A DNA stretch of 64,000 nt from Tetrastigma voinierianum (GCA_016808115.1 JAEQBH010000286.1:310001-374000), one strand, 5' to 3'; positions 1 through 12,146 are shown, counted from the stretch's first letter. The notes: generated by a model not told the origin, from the sequence alone. Numbers and translations: made by a program.

Positions 1-229
1 CTAGTATTATGAGCCTCGAATAGCAACTTTTCTTTAGCTCTTTATCATCGCACACATAATCTAATACGGAAATACAAACTTCTAGCTTCTTTCTCTAAAA
101 ACTTAGTCTTATCACCATCTCTAACCATGTAACTTTTACCTTAACCCTTCATCATTTTTACTGGCATGCATATTCGTTTTGCTTGAAGCGGGTTCTTGAC
201 TTAGTGAGAGTAACATGGCTCCATCATCA

Positions 230-1502
230 CCTAATCTCGATCAACTATCTTTGTGAGTGACATTGCTACCAGCGTCTTTCGGCTTAAAGCATCGGTACTA
301 TATTAGCCTTTCAGGGATGTGTCATAGTCTGATCCATAATCCTTGAATAATTCTAACCACCTCCGCTGTCTCAAATTCAACTCTTTCTGCGTTAGCAAGT
401 ACTTTAGACTTTTATGATCGGTGTAAATTCTACACTTTTCCACATATAAGTAGTGTCGCCATATTTTCAAAGCAAACACTCACATGGCTAACTCTAAGTC
501 ATGAGTGGATAATTTTGTTCATGTGGCTTCAGTATGCGGGCGCATAAGCCACTACTTTCCATCTTGCATTAACGCACATCCTAAACCAATGCATGAAGCA
601 TCGCTGCCACAAGCTATACTCTTTTCGGGTAGGGTGCGTCAAATCTTAAGTGCTTGACGGCGCATCCCTTTCAGCTATTGAAACTATTCGACCTTTATCA
701 CATCCATTCAAACTTGTATTCCTTTCTGAGTAACTTGGTGAGCGGAGCTATGACGAAAAGCCTCTCCATAGATCTTACATAATAACTTTGCTAAACCCGA
801 AACTTCTCACCTCGGACATTTGAGGTGATTTCCAGTCCTGGCCACTTCAATCTTGTGGGATCTGACTCTTATACCTCGCGGATACAATATATCTAGGAAT
901 GAGACTTCCCTTTAGTAAAAATCACACTTCTTGAGCTTAGCATATAACTTCTTTTCTCTTAATGTCTCTAGACCTATTCTCGGGTGTTGTTCATGTTCAC
1001 ATGCATCCTTAGAATACATAGGATGTCATCGATAAAAACCGCAATGAATTGATCCACATAGAGTCGAGAAACCTATTCATGAATCCATGAATACTCACCC
1101 AGGTGCATTAGTCGACCCAAATGCTTGTGGCTTGAAACTCGTGTGACATGCTCGGGTTAATCACGAGTCTTGGCACATCTCCTTCAGCTACCCTCAAGCG
1201 ATAATACCGCGATCGCGAGGTTTATCTTGAAAAGACACGCTCCTTTCAAGCGATCAAAAGATCTTCAATTCTCGGCCCGATGGGTACTTGTTTTTTCCTT
1301 TGTCACCTTATTGATCTTAGATGTCCCGATGCACATCAGTAGAGTGCCATCTTTCTTTTTCACAAATAAAACGAGGTGCACGAGGGGACACCTTTGGTCG
1401 GATAAATCCTTTATCTAAAAGTTCTTGCAATTGACTCTTTAACTCTTTCGGCCTCGTTGGAGCCATCACATACGGTGCCTTGACGCCAGGAATTTTGTTC
1501 AC
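230..1502 (-). pseudogene. gypsy reverse transcriptase - RNase H relic
   Basis: Degenerate RT/RNase H region of the element at the left edge. The longest clean piece is 1317-1502, which reads through the RT fingers and goes out of frame just after VSPRAPRF, where a VKKKDG-like motif is normally found. Further in, the IDD active-site triad (about 1025-1035) and the RNase H segment around 400-560 (PTHDLELA, then a W-R-H-Y-L-Y block, then TDHKSLK) are recognisable in shifted frames. Function would be cDNA synthesis and RNA removal during retrotransposition; this copy is dead. Confidence 0.8.
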
Positions 1503-3369
1503 GAGTCTGATTTCTATAGCCTGAGTACCTCTCTCTCATGTGGAATGCAGTAACTCTTCGAGAGATACATCTAGAAATTCCCTTACTCTTGGGATCTTTT
1601 CTACATCAACTTGACCTCTCTTGGGAGTCAAGTATCAAAACGAGAATGTCTCATCCTTTCCTCATAATTCTCGTAGCTTGCATAGTGGAGATGACATTAG
1701 ACATTACACTTGATCCGATGCCTTGTACTATTTACCTCAGTTTGGTGTGAGCATTTCAACACTCACGATCTTTGTCCACGTCCACGATGGCCGGTCTTAA
1801 ACGACCGATCCATTCTAGAATCAAGTCGAACTCTCGGAATGGTAAGGTTATCAAATCGTGAAAACTCTTTTGTTTGTATAACTGATGCGGCGATTTCTAT
1901 ATATGTTATTCACAGCAGCGTTGTGCCCCGACGGACTAGTTACATACATGTCATATGCTAATTTCTCCTTTTGTTTGTTACTTTGTCAAATACATGCTCC
2001 ATTGCACACATATGAATGAGTAGATCGAGGATCAATCAATGCATGCATCTACATATCATATAAAGAAAATATACAGTTATAACCGAGAGCATTCCTAATC
2101 CTCCTGCAGAGCCTTCATAGCATATGCTCGTGTCTTTGGTCTTAATAGGCATAGGACGATCACATTTTAGACAAGCATGCCTCCTCGTCCCTATGCGAGA
2201 TAGACCCTTCCATTTCTACGATCGAGTCGAAAGTGGTATCGCGAATCTTCCTCGCCACTTCCTTGTTGGCTTCTATTATCCCACAACTCGGGGACAACAT
2301 GCTCAAATGCTTTCGAGGCTTCCGCGCAGAGCACCCTCACATCGATATCACGCAAACTCCCGAATGTTTTTATGTGATGAGGGCATTCGGGAACTATCCT
2401 GTTCAAGCGAAGCACCTCTGCACGTACTCGTTACATTAGACCTTTGCCTTCTACCTGACGGAACTATATTACGATTGAGATTTGGAATTCTCTAGCTCTT
2501 TTTCTGAGAGGGCCAGAAGCTCCTCTGAAAACTTCTTCTTTTGAAATCTTTCTTTTTGTTGCTGTTTCTAGTCTCTCTACTTTCATTGCGAACTTGGAAT
2601 GCCAGTAAAAATCCAGCTATTTGGAGAGAAGTCATAGGTGCCATCCTCTTGATGGAATCATGCGATCCATTATCAAATTCTTTCTGGCCGGGAAATCGCC
2701 GGTGAGGACCGGTCCGATTGCATATTCTTAAGATGGCTAAATTCTTTCATATTCAACCAGATAAGCTCCTTTGCTTCAAATTTGGGCTATTTCCACTTGG
2801 AATCCACACTATCATCCTCGGTAACATGCTTTATCACGAACTCTTGGGCCAGAAGAATTCCCATGTCGGGGACTTGAATCCTTGGACTTTTAATTACTAG
2901 TTTCCCGCGATCATATGCCTCACCTATGGTATTAAGTTGCACATGATGCTCTATACGATCGGAGGGCATCTAACCTCTTCTAATACCCTTTCTAACTTTT
3001 CCTAACTTGGTCGGCTTTCTCATTTCTTGGTACTTTCATTACATGGAATTCCTACGCTCCGTGTCTTCTTCTTGTGTCTATTGGGCTTTAGGAAGATCGA
3101 TCTATCGAAACCCGAGGCCATGTCTTGCGATATTCTCATTAGGCTTAGTGAGCTCATTAGGTACATTACTTCCAGAAGGTTCGGAAAGGCGATAGCCGCT
3201 TGTTCCATTGGGTTAACACTCGGCCCGACTTCTTCGGGACCGATCCCATCTATACAAAACAGCGGACATCCACATCGGGGCCCACACATTTACTGCCCAC
3301 GGCTTTCTATCATATATATTCTATTCGGATCCACTAAACCTAGGCTTTTCGAAGCACGCTAAACTGAAA

Positions 3370-3379
3370 CTCGATACCA
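3370..3379 (-). other. primer-binding site (tRNA-iMet type)
   Basis: On the minus strand this reads TGGTATCGAG, close to the TGGTATCAGAGC primer site complementary to initiator Met tRNA. It sits about 7 bases from the proposed inner edge of the LTR at 3387, the expected spacing. This fixes the element's orientation and identifies 3387-6481 as its 5' LTR. Confidence 0.7.
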
Positions 3380-3954
3380 CTAAAGCTGTGACGCTGACGG
3401 CGTAGGATGTCAGTGAAAAGTCACTCTTTTTTTTTTTTTTAAACATAACTTTACACTTGCATATTCATATAATGTTAAACAATTAACTTGTATTATAATG
3501 CATGCGTGGATTACAAAATATATATGTCTAGCTCCATATATGGAAGTGTTCAGCATCTCTGATATTTACATTTGGTTTACAAATTTCATATACAAAATAG
3601 ACCTAAGGTCTTCCGGTAGGCACTATTCTTTGTGTGGCCTTTATTATGATGTGGATTGTCTGTCCTCTGATTTCCTCTTGTACCTGGATTGAACACGTGC
3701 TAAGCTTTCACCAGCTTGAGTGGGAATTAATACACATGAATGACCTACATTAAGGGTCGTCACACTTCTATACAAATGCATATAGCACATATAGCATATC
3801 TGATTCTTGTCATTTCTGCATATATATATACTTTTCATAATCAGTTTCATTTCTTATCATCTTCCATATACTTTCATATCGACTTGTACTTTACTTCTTA
3901 TTCTTATGGCTTGTATCTTTGTCATCACATAAGCGTTGATATGCTTCTCATATC

Positions 3955-4125
3955 ATGTCATTGTATTCTCTACATTTCCTTTGCATATACGTCGATTTCT
4001 TTTTTATGTTTCGTATCGTATGATATACTCACGTTCATTTGCATATCTGTCGATTTCTTTTTATGTTTCATGTCTTGTATTCTGTTTCCTTGCATATACG
4101 TCGATTTCTTTTTATGTTTCGTATG
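3955..4125. repeat. tandem repeat in gypsy LTR, about 55-60 bp unit, 3 copies
   Basis: Three tandem copies share the core GCATATACGTCGATTTCTTT (the middle copy has TCTGTCG) followed by TTATGTTTC. The repeats create a spurious hydrophobic plus-strand open frame. They belong to the long LTR. Confidence 0.8.
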
Positions 4126-4159
4126 TGCATCGCGTGAAAGTGGATACGAGTATAATCCA

Positions 4160-4360
4160 TGAGACGAAGGCGCTATATTCCTTGTGCGACAGTGGTCCAC
4201 TTCGAAGCCGGGTATTTGTAATATAATATACGAAGGTATCATCCTTTATTCGAGGCGGTGACTATCCATGAGGGCCGGGTATTGTGGTATAATATGCGAA
4301 GGTATCATCAGCATGCGGGGCGGTGACTTATTCAATGAGGGCCGGGTTATTTGTGGTGAC
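4160..4360. repeat. tandem repeat in gypsy LTR, about 60 bp unit
   Basis: Two to three units contain GAGGGCCGGGT, then a TATAATATGCGAAGGTATCATC-like segment, then GGCGGTGACT. The array is more GC-rich than its surroundings and lies wholly inside the LTR. Confidence 0.75.
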
Positions 4361-4774
4361 CCTTTGGAACCCGCAGTGATCAAACGGGATCGCTCATCGA
4401 CCCGAGCGAGTGGGAATATCGAGAACTTGTATCTTTGCGGACTTATTTTTACTTTAATAGGCGTGCGTCTATCACTCTCACCAGGGTTACAGCGGGACAA
4501 ATCGATGTGTATTTTATACTCAGTATATATCTCATATTCTCGAATAATTATTGTCATTCGGTAATCATATGTGATATATATATACAATCATTTATTCATA
4601 TCTTTGCATTTTTCATATCTCATTACATGCATAAATAACTATGCTTATGAGTTATTTATGAATTCATAATAATAGGCATTCCCTAATCTGAATAGCCTTG
4701 GTTACTGTCTTTGCTATTTTTGTTTAAAGTGTTTTTGGAACTAATATGAGTTCCAATCTTATCAATCTATCTAT

Positions 4775-5075
4775 TGATAGATTCTTGACTCAATGGGCTC
4801 CATGGAGTGCAGAACCTTCGAATCGGAGTTCGAGGTGAAGAAGATGCTTGTACCAGGGATTTGGAAGTCATGCGCGATCTGATCTTAACAGAAATTTGAC
4901 TGGGTAGTGAGTGAGTTGTCATGGACGGAAAACAACTCTAACACCCTAGGTCGAAGCCTCTACTATCCTCCTCAGGCATGAATGTATTCTTGACTCAATG
5001 GGCTTTCCATGAGTCGAACACTCAAATCGGAGTTCAAGCGAAGGAGATATGACGCCCAGGAGTGGAGGGTCATGC
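4775..5075. repeat. direct repeat in gypsy LTR, about 200 bp spacing
   Basis: Two copies, starting near 4782 and 4988, share TTCTTGACTCAATGGGCT, then an AATCGGAGTTC block and a GTCATGCGC block. The second copy is less decayed. Confidence 0.7.
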
Positions 5076-5099
5076 GCCGAATCAACCTCGACGGTGACG

Positions 5100-5510
5100 G
5101 TATCTTGAAGTGACCGAAACCTTTGTTTGACGAAACCTTTGTTGATGACCTTGTTGTGATCTCTGTTCTGAACCTTTATTTGTGAAATCTTGTTTGGCCA
5201 ACCTTGTTGTAGTCTTGTTTAGTGACTTGTTTTGTAGTCTTGTTTAATGAAGTCTTGTTTGTAATTTCTTGTTTGTGATCTTGTTTGCGAAACCTTTATT
5301 TAGTGATCTTGTTGTGAGCAACTGACTGACGAACCTTTGTTGGCAGTCTTGTTTAATGATCTTGTTTGGCCAATTTCTTGTTGGCGAAACCTTTGTTTAA
5401 TAATTGTTGTGATCTTGTTGTGAGCATTTGGCGAGCCTTTGTTGTGACCCTTTGTTTGGCGACCATTGGGCGATGCTTGTTGGGCGACGGTATTTGTGGC
5501 CTTGTTTGTG
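5100..5510. repeat. degenerate minisatellite rich in CTTGTTTG units
   Basis: About 400 bp of short irregular units built on CTTGTTTGTGA / CTTTGTTTGGCGA words. It looks like a slippage-expanded minisatellite inside the LTR; no coding or RNA feature is visible. Confidence 0.75.
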
Positions 5511-7454
5511 ACACTCCTCACCCCATTTGAGCTATTCGGAGTAAAAAAGACCATAACTTAGTCTCTGAGTCGAATTGAGAAATTCAAAGCCTAACATCAA
5601 AGTTCATTGATGTGGCTACAATTCTGAAGGACTTACTGCAAATTCTCCATATTTCTATTGAAACCCATTCTAAGGTCATTTACTGCATATGAGTCGACAA
5701 TAGGAATTTTAAGGTTGACTTGCAACTAGACCCTTCTCAAACACATATTTAGGAGCCTTAAAGCTCTTCTTAACTCAACCCTACAAGAAATGAGTTTAGG
5801 AGTTCCCAAACCCAAACTATACACAAAACAAGGGTTTCAAACCATGTATCTACACGTTCTAGACCAAAACTAGATTTCCATACACCCGTAACTTACATAC
5901 ACATACTCATATTCCATACCAATACTCAAATTTAATAATTCCATACTTTTCTATACCAAATCATAGTCCATACTAAACCATATTCCCATACTTTTTTTAT
6001 ACAAAATCCTAGTTCCATACCTGTAATCTTCTTCTTTTTCTTCTTCTTCTCCTTTCTTCTCTCTTCTTCTCTCTTGTCCGTATTTGCTCTTCCTTTCTCC
6101 AAAACCAAAATGAGATATTTCTTTTTAGTGCTTATCATATTGATCTTATCGCTTGTTGATCTTGCTCTACTTTATTTGAGCTTTTCCAGGAAGAAACTTC
6201 CTCCCCTCTTTCTTGAGCCCTTGTCTCTTCCTCAATTTTCTTCCTTATTTTATTCTAATATCTTTCTTATTATTACTCTTTGTTATATACTTATTCCTAC
6301 TTTGGCATATGAACTTATTATATTATGACCCTTGGGTCATGAATTGGTAATTTAGTAATTTACCCTTAATTGTTGTATTAATTCCAAGTTATTGCTTATT
6401 TTATTCCGGATAAATATACTTTTACGTTTATTATACTCAAACATGTTATAAAACTGATAGGGTATAATTTGGGGTGTTACATTAGGGCTCAATATTCTAG
6501 TACTAAAGGAATATGCATATGCATATTAATAGGGTTAGCTTAAAGGCACAATCTTTCCAAGGATGGATTATATCATTTCTCAATTGTTGTGTTGCCTAGG
6601 ATTTCGCCTCGGCGATAATGAAACGAGTTCTAGAACTATGAAGATCGATGATAGATGGATTCTCATAAGCCTTCAACTTTAGCAAACAAAAGCTGCTTTT
6701 CAAGGGTACTTAGTGACAAATGCATGGATTTTGAAACCAATGACTAAATAGCCTATTAGAGAGATAACCCATTAAGCGTATGTCTATTATTTTGAATCAT
6801 CCATATCTCGAGGTTGAGAAAATGATCCTAGATTGACATCATGACAACTCCCCAAGCAAACTCAATTAACTCAATAAACCTAAACTAAGATGTAAGTTGA
6901 AAAACATCAAACGCAGTCATTATCCAGAAAAACACCAGAAATTTTCATCCTCAAAGTTATCATGTGCAACATGTGGGGTGTGACATGTAAACTAACCAAA
7001 AATAAACACCCCCAAACTTTGAGATGAACATTGTCCTAAATGTCTAGCAATGAGCAAAAAGAAGCAATAAAGTAAAAGGGTAATAGAGAGAGTTGGGAAA
7101 ACTGAACTTCCCTTTCTAGTCTCGGCCACTTTGAATAGAGACCTTGAAGATTTTTAGACCTTGACATTGGTATATTGCCTCTTGATACAGTCTTTTGCTT
7201 TTGCAAACTAGTCATGACAACATTTTAGACTTCAAACTACCCTTTGTCATAAATTCTAACAAATAAAGTTAAAACACTGCTGGAATTTTCATCCCAGCAG
7301 TAAAAAACAAAAACAAATAAAGTAACTAAAAACAAAAAAAGAAAAAAAAAATGGATTGAATCCTTATTACTTAGCTTGGGTTGCCTCCTAAGAAGATGCT
7401 CCATTTTTAGAGTCCACCTAGACTCATTGGAAAAGTACTAGTGCTTTCATTTGG

Positions 7455-7928
7455 CTAATCATCCATCTTGGACAACACTTCTTCTTTATAACCATTTAGC
7501 TCAAAGATGATTTCTTCCAGATTTTGAAGATGGGAAAGAAACTCAGAATCCCCTTTAATTATGGCTAATGGTTCAGCCACAATTTCTTCAAAACAATCCC
7601 CTTTATGTGTTGTAGATGCAAGCACATCTATGAGAAATGGGGACCCTTCAAACATGTACCCTTTTGATGGAAGCAAGCTACATATTTTTATGCACATGGT
7701 TCTTTTTTGCTCCGTCAAAGGTAATGGTTGGTAGATATTGAACTTGGCTTTCTCCTCACCCACAAACAAGGTGAGCTCCCCCTTGTTGACGTCAATCCAT
7801 GCTTGGCTTGAGGAAAGAAGTGGTCTTCTTAATATTTGAGAATTTTGTAGATCCCTTTCAATGTCCCAAGTCATGCAATCCATGGGGAAAGGTAATTGTG
7901 TGGTCTTCCACTTTGAGATGTTTTTCAA
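7455..7928 (-). CDS. retrotransposon aspartic protease-like frame (Athila type)
   Basis: 157-residue open frame. The middle part, with ILRRPLLSSSQAWIDVNKGE followed by LTLFVGEEKAKFN, matches the protease C-terminal region of Athila-like gag-pol (usual form: ILGRPFLATGRALIDVQKGELTLRV). The G of the usual LGRPFL is replaced by R, and the catalytic DTG/DSG triad is not evident in this frame, so activity is doubtful. The frame overlaps the upstream gag-like one by about 70 bases in another phase, consistent with a frameshift in one original reading frame. About 80 residues downstream of this motif are not recognised. Confidence 0.6.
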   Translation of the reverse strand: MKNISKWKTTQLPFPMDCMTWDIERDLQNSQILRRPLLSSSQAWIDVNKGELTLFVGEEKAKFNIYQPLPLTEQKRTMCIKICSLLPSKGYMFEGSPFLIDVLASTTHKGDCFEEIVAEPLAIIKGDSEFLSHLQNLEEIIFELNGYKEEVLSKMDD

Positions 7929-8463
7929 TAGCCATCACTTGACTTTCTTCTTCAAATTTCAATTTATCCACTAATGACTCTTTAGTTATGAGTGTTTTTT
8001 TCTCAATTTCCAGCTCATTTTCACCTTCTTCCATAGGTTTAAGGATAGGAAATTCCTGCACACTACTCAAAGAAGTATCCATGCATTCATTGAGATTTAT
8101 CAAAGTGTTACTAGGAAAGGTCCTAGAGAATTTTTCCTTGAATGCTTGGACTAAGTGTCCCATTTGAGCTTCTACATTTTTCAATCTAGCATTAGTGTTG
8201 ACCTTAAAGGTATCTAAATCTAGAAATTCATGTTCATGAGGATTAATCATCTTCTTGTTCTCATCCATATAGGTCAAAAACTGCTCCTTAACAGGAAACA
8301 ACTCTTCTTTCTCCTGAAATGTGGAGTTTGAACTCCCTTGATAAGGCAATACTCTTTGCTCCATGAGTGAGTCATTGTGAATTCTTTGGTCCAATTGATG
8401 AAAAAGTAAGTCAAGCTTGGCTTCTATGGAGACAAATCTATCTTCTATTGAATGTTCCTCCAT
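7858..8463 (-). CDS. Athila-like gag C-terminal / linker frame
   Basis: About 200 residues if started at the ATG at 8461-8463 (MEEHSIEDRF). The diagnostic stretch is LKNVEAQMGHLVQAFKEKFS followed by RTFPSNT, which corresponds to the conserved LRNLEVQIGQLA...LPSNT segment between nucleocapsid and protease of Athila/Tat elements. The rest is acidic and probably coiled-coil. It ends by running into the protease frame. It belongs to the relic retroelement, not to a host gene. Confidence 0.6.
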   Translation of the reverse strand: MEEHSIEDRFVSIEAKLDLLFHQLDQRIHNDSLMEQRVLPYQGSSNSTFQEKEELFPVKEQFLTYMDENKKMINPHEHEFLDLDTFKVNTNARLKNVEAQMGHLVQAFKEKFSRTFPSNTLINLNECMDTSLSSVQEFPILKPMEEGENELEIEKKTLITKESLVDKLKFEEESQVMAIEKHLKVEDHTITFPHGLHDLGH

Positions 8464-8703
8464 AAGTACCGACAAATAAGAAAATGAAAGAATAAAATTA
8501 CAAAAATAAAAACAGGCAATAAAAAAAAAATTAGCTAAGAAACAAATCACAACCAAAAATAAAAATAAAAATTGTCTAAATTAGCAAATCTCTCGTTCTT
8601 CAAATGTCAACTTCCAATAAGAGAAAGTAAAAAGTGCAATCCCGACAACGCGCGAAACTTATTAGCTTGATTTTAAAACCACGACTACAAAGACTAACTA
8701 AAG

Positions 8704-8721
8704 TCCCCGGCAATGGAGCCA
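8704..8721 (-). other. primer-binding site, tRNA-Asp-like
   Basis: Minus strand reads TGGCTCCATTGCCGGGGA, close to the TGGCGCCGTTGCCGGGGA site (tRNA-Asp) used by Athila/Tat elements. It lies 6 bases inside the proposed LTR edge at 8728, where plus-strand TGTAAAG is the complement of an LTR ending in CA. Confidence 0.75.
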
Positions 8722-8727
8722 AAAACT

Positions 8728-10785
8728 TGTAAAGATCAAATGATGTATTATATATGAAAATTTGGCCAAGCGAGTGAATGTGGTAAATACTAAAAAAAAG
8801 ACTGATTTGAAACAAAGTAAATTTGTACTCAAAGCGAAATGAAAAGTATTGCAGTGCTAAATTTTCCATGAGTGCACGGGTCATACAGTAATAAAGTGGA
8901 CTCTAGGATTAGGATATCATGCCACGAGGATTAAGAGTTCTATGGTGGAATTTAAGCATAAACACAAAGATAACTACACTATTTAGGCGACCAAATAGGA
9001 TATGGAATAAAACCAATTTAATTGCAATAAAAACTTATTTAAAACTAATCCTAAAATCTTCCAAACAAACAACTACTTCATTCTAAAATGTATGAAGAGA
9101 GGCACTAGGGATGGGGATAATTATTTACAAATCAATTTGCATTTTGTTGACAATGCAACATTTGTGAGTTGAATGCTAGATTTGTCCAAGAGCAATGTAG
9201 TATAGCTTGGATTCCTTCACACACTATACTTTTCACTAATTAGAGAATCACGTTCCTTAGGATACATGGAGTGTCGATTACTTGTAGATATAATCTTTCT
9301 AAATTAAGAGTATTTTTCCTTTCGATGTTCCACTTTTTCTTAGGGTGAAAATTTGCCCCCATAGACAAGATAATGCAAGCCTTCTTCAATGTAATTGGTA
9401 CCTCAGCCATCAAATCTAATAAGGTTATCTCTCTCTTTTATTAGATCTATGCTAACACGGGATCGAGGTCATTCTATCAAATTGAGGTGAGACCTCTAAA
9501 CATTAAATTGATACATCATTTAATTATCCTCACACCATGAGTAAATTAACGATCTATCAAAGTAATCTTTCAGAGTTCATTAGTTTCATAATATTAGTCT
9601 AACATACCCCTAAGTTGCTGCTCTTTACTCTCAGGAATCTCCATCGTAATCACAGGAAGAACTCTTGAAAATCAAGCGAGAATCGACTTTTAAGGTATAA
9701 ACTACTAATATTCTGAACAACTAATTATATGACCAGTAGTAATTATATAGAATTCAGTCTTCAAACCCACAAACTAGCCGAGAATCTGCAAATGCAGATA
9801 TTCGACAATTAATGCCCACCTGAAGTGTTTAATGTTCCATTCTTTGGATTCAAATCATCACTAATCAAGCAATAGTAAGAAAATAAGAAAGAAATCAAGA
9901 GACAAGGTGTAAGAAAAATCAGATTTTAGTTTCAATCTTTGTCACGAGCAGTAATGAAATATGAATCTACGATGTACAATGCAGAAATATCTTCAATGCA
10001 ATGAAAATATGCTCTAAAACTACTCTAAGATCTTACTAAAAATCAAAATTTCTAGTAGCTAAAAAAATAGCGGTTTAGAATACACTTGAAAGGTGTTCTC
10101 CCACCTCCCCGTTGCCCTAAAAACCTAAAAAACGAGTATTTATAGTCCTAGGGTGAAATGGGCTTGAAAACAATCTAAAACAGTAATTTTCGGACCATTT
10201 TGGTCTGGCCCAGTGTCAATAAAGAAAACTTTGTCGCAACATAAAAACTTTGTCACGACATAAAAACTTTATTGCGACAAAGTTTGTCCTTGGATTGTCT
10301 TTGGCTTTGTTGCGACAAAGTTTGTCTTCTAGCTTTGTCGCGACATAATCTGGGTTTGTCGTGACAAAGTTTCTGGCTTTGTTGTTGGCTGTAACGACAT
10401 AATCTAGAAATGTCGCGACATAGTTTGTTCTCAATGGCTTTTTTTTTCTTCTACAACTTGTTGGGGCCATAACTTCTTCATTTTAACTTGGATTTGGGCG
10501 TGTGAGGTGTCGTTGGAAAGCTCTTTGAATGTAGAATACAACCATGAGTGGAGTTGAACCTTTTGATTCTCCTAATGATATAGAAAAAATTCATCTTCCC
10601 AATGACGCTACCGTGAGACACTCAGCTAACTCTTATTGAACTATGTTGTATCAAGCTTACCAAATCACTACTTTCCATCAAAATTCTCCAAAACTGTTTA
10701 AAGGAAATGTTAAGTGAGTTTTGCTATGAATATGGATATAAAAATACTCAAAATAGCATAAACAATCAAACAGATGAGTTTCACA
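8728..10785 (-). repeat. putative 5' LTR of the Athila-like element (outer end uncertain)
   Basis: Non-coding block adjoining the primer site. The inner edge at 8728 is defined by the primer site; the outer edge is only bracketed by the start of copia integrase sequence near 10790. A length of about 2 kb would be plausible for Athila LTRs. It contains the palindrome-rich tract 10215-10430. The segment near 10490-10560 resembles conserved LTR text, but I could not find the partner LTR for comparison. Confidence 0.5.
10215..10430. repeat. cluster of TGTCGCGACA-type palindromes
   Basis: Roughly nine imperfect copies of a word built on the perfect palindrome TGTCGCGACA, joined to AAAGTTT or TAATCT tails and alternating in orientation. 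Variants (TGTTGCGACA, TGTCACGACA, TGTCGTGACA, TGTAACGACA) are mostly the C-to-T or G-to-A changes expected from decay of methylated CpG. An 84-residue minus-strand frame across it is a by-product. Confidence 0.75.
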
Positions 10786-12146
10786 CTCATCGCTTACACT
10801 CATCACTTACATGGAGTGGCTGAGCGTAAGAACCGTCATTTAGTTGAGATAGCTCTCACTCTCCTCCTTCATCTTAAGGTTCCTCAATGTTTTTAGGGGG
10901 ATGCTATCTTAGTTGCCTCCGTTTTGTATGATCAAATCCCTCATTCTGTTTAACCACCTAATCCACCCCTTTACCTCCTCTCATCCTTTAATCGTGGTTT
11001 AGTTTTGTTCATATTCCTCACCTGCTGCAATACAAACTCTCGTACCCAAAGCCACATGTCTTCAAGCCATACTTTCCTTCAAAGGCTATCGTTGTTATTC
11101 TCCCAACATTAATTGCTACTCTCTATCTCTCGATGATGCTCACATCTTTGGAGGATTCCTCCTTCTTCTCTCTATGTTGTCCCTCCCGTTCCGACGTCTT
11201 ATCTATTCCTCTGGGTTTTTGCCATCTCCGTATTTCCCTTCTCCACATATAGATTTTATGACTCACCACTTCAGTTTATACTATGGTCTCCGTCTCCTCC
11301 TACAAAGCTCTTGCTGAAGCATCTTCTCTATGCCACACCATTCTGCCTAGTTCCGCAGAACTGCCCCCTATGCTACCTATCGTCATTCGGTGCTGTACGC
11401 TCTCTACTTATAACCCACGCCTTATTTATAATTTGCTCGCCTTTCATCATTTATCTTTACCCTACTTTGCCTTTGTTTCCACCTTGTCTTCTGTCTCTAT
11501 CCCTAAAAGCACTAGTGAGGCTCTCTCTCATTCGAGCTAGAAACAGGCAATGGCTGAGGAAATGGATGCTCTTTACTCCAATGGCACATGGGAGCTTGTC
11601 ACTCTTCCTCCTGGAAAGTCTCCCGTTGGTTGTCATTGGTTTAGCAGGACGAGAGGAGGTAGGTGGCATTGCCACTCAAGTCAACATATATATTTCTCAC
11701 AGATGTGGGGAGAGGTAAGACATATGTAAAAGAGAGAGAGTTAAAATATTATTATATAGTTAAGGTGGGTATTATGGCTGTGCTGAAAGGGGCAAGTACA
11801 CCAAGAATATGGCTTAGACTATTATGACATTTTTTCTCCAGGGCCGGCGGATTGCCTCATATTCGCCATTATTTCTACGGTCGCAGTGCGCTATGACCCT
11901 TTTTCAGTTTGATATCAAGAATGTCTTCCTTAATGGTGATCTCGTTGAGGAGGTTTACATGGAGTAACCGCTTGGTTTTGTTGCTCAAGGGGAGTCTCGG
12001 TTTGTACATGCAAATTATGCTTGCCTCATATGGTTCAAACTGCCTCTCGAGTCGTTTAGTTGCTTTTAAATTTCTTAGTTTAGAGTTTCGTATGATTTGA
12101 AGCACAATGCACTCATTCCATATTTTATCATCATACCTCTACTAAA

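Larger units (their letters stand above)
1..3386 (-). mobile_element. Ty3/gypsy retrotransposon internal region (decayed gag-pol), truncated by window edge
   Basis: Minus-strand internal part of a chromovirus/Tekay-like gypsy element. From the LTR inward (high to low coordinates) it holds decayed gag-like sequence (about 2190-3290), the protease-RT linker (about 1505-1700), RT and RNase H. Seen at 1317-1502: KAPYVMAP followed by ELKSQLQELLDKGFIRP, the standard start of gypsy RT. An F-I-D-D-I-L catalytic motif is readable near 1020-1040, TDHKSLK of RNase H near 403-425, and an ALSRK-like end near 270. Frames are broken repeatedly by stops and indels, so it cannot encode a working polyprotein. 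Integrase and the second LTR would lie left of the window. Lineage assignment is inferred from the RT motif and LTR type. Confidence 0.85.
3387..6481 (-). repeat. 5' LTR (about 3.1 kb) of the gypsy element
   Basis: On the minus strand the segment begins TGTAACACCCC at 6481, a common start of Tekay/Del-type LTRs, and ends ...CACA at 3387 next to the primer site. A 3.1-kb LTR fits the long-LTR chromoviruses. It contains several internal tandem repeats (3955-4125, 4160-4360, 4775-5075, 5100-5510) and a CT-rich tract near 6025-6075. Open frames here are by-products of the repeats. The partner LTR is outside the window, so the boundaries rest on terminal motifs only and no target-site duplication could be checked. 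Confidence 0.7.
6482..8721 (-). mobile_element. Athila-like gypsy relic: gag/protease part plus 3' non-coding region
   Basis: Minus-strand internal region running from a primer site at 8704-8721 down to the gypsy LTR boundary at 6481. It has a gag-protease linker frame, an aspartic-protease-like frame, then non-coding sequence with the line AGGAGGCAACCCAAG (about 7376-7391) and a purine-rich CTCAAAGTTTGGGGGTG (7007-7023), both typical of Athila/Tat-type elements. I see no RT, RNase H or integrase between protease and the non-coding part, so it is either internally deleted or a non-autonomous gag-only derivative. The junction at 6481 suggests the long-LTR element inserted here or recombined with it. 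Confidence 0.65.

Noticed and set aside
3740..4242. Long overlapping frames on both strands, hydrophobic on the plus strand
   Set aside because: They are periodic readings of tandem repeats in the gypsy LTR and have no homologue I recognise.
10216..10470. 84-residue minus-strand frame with repeating RDK/ATN words; also considered as a CRISPR-like array
   Set aside because: The repeats are palindromic words inside an LTR, with no regular spacers or cas genes, and in plant nuclear DNA.
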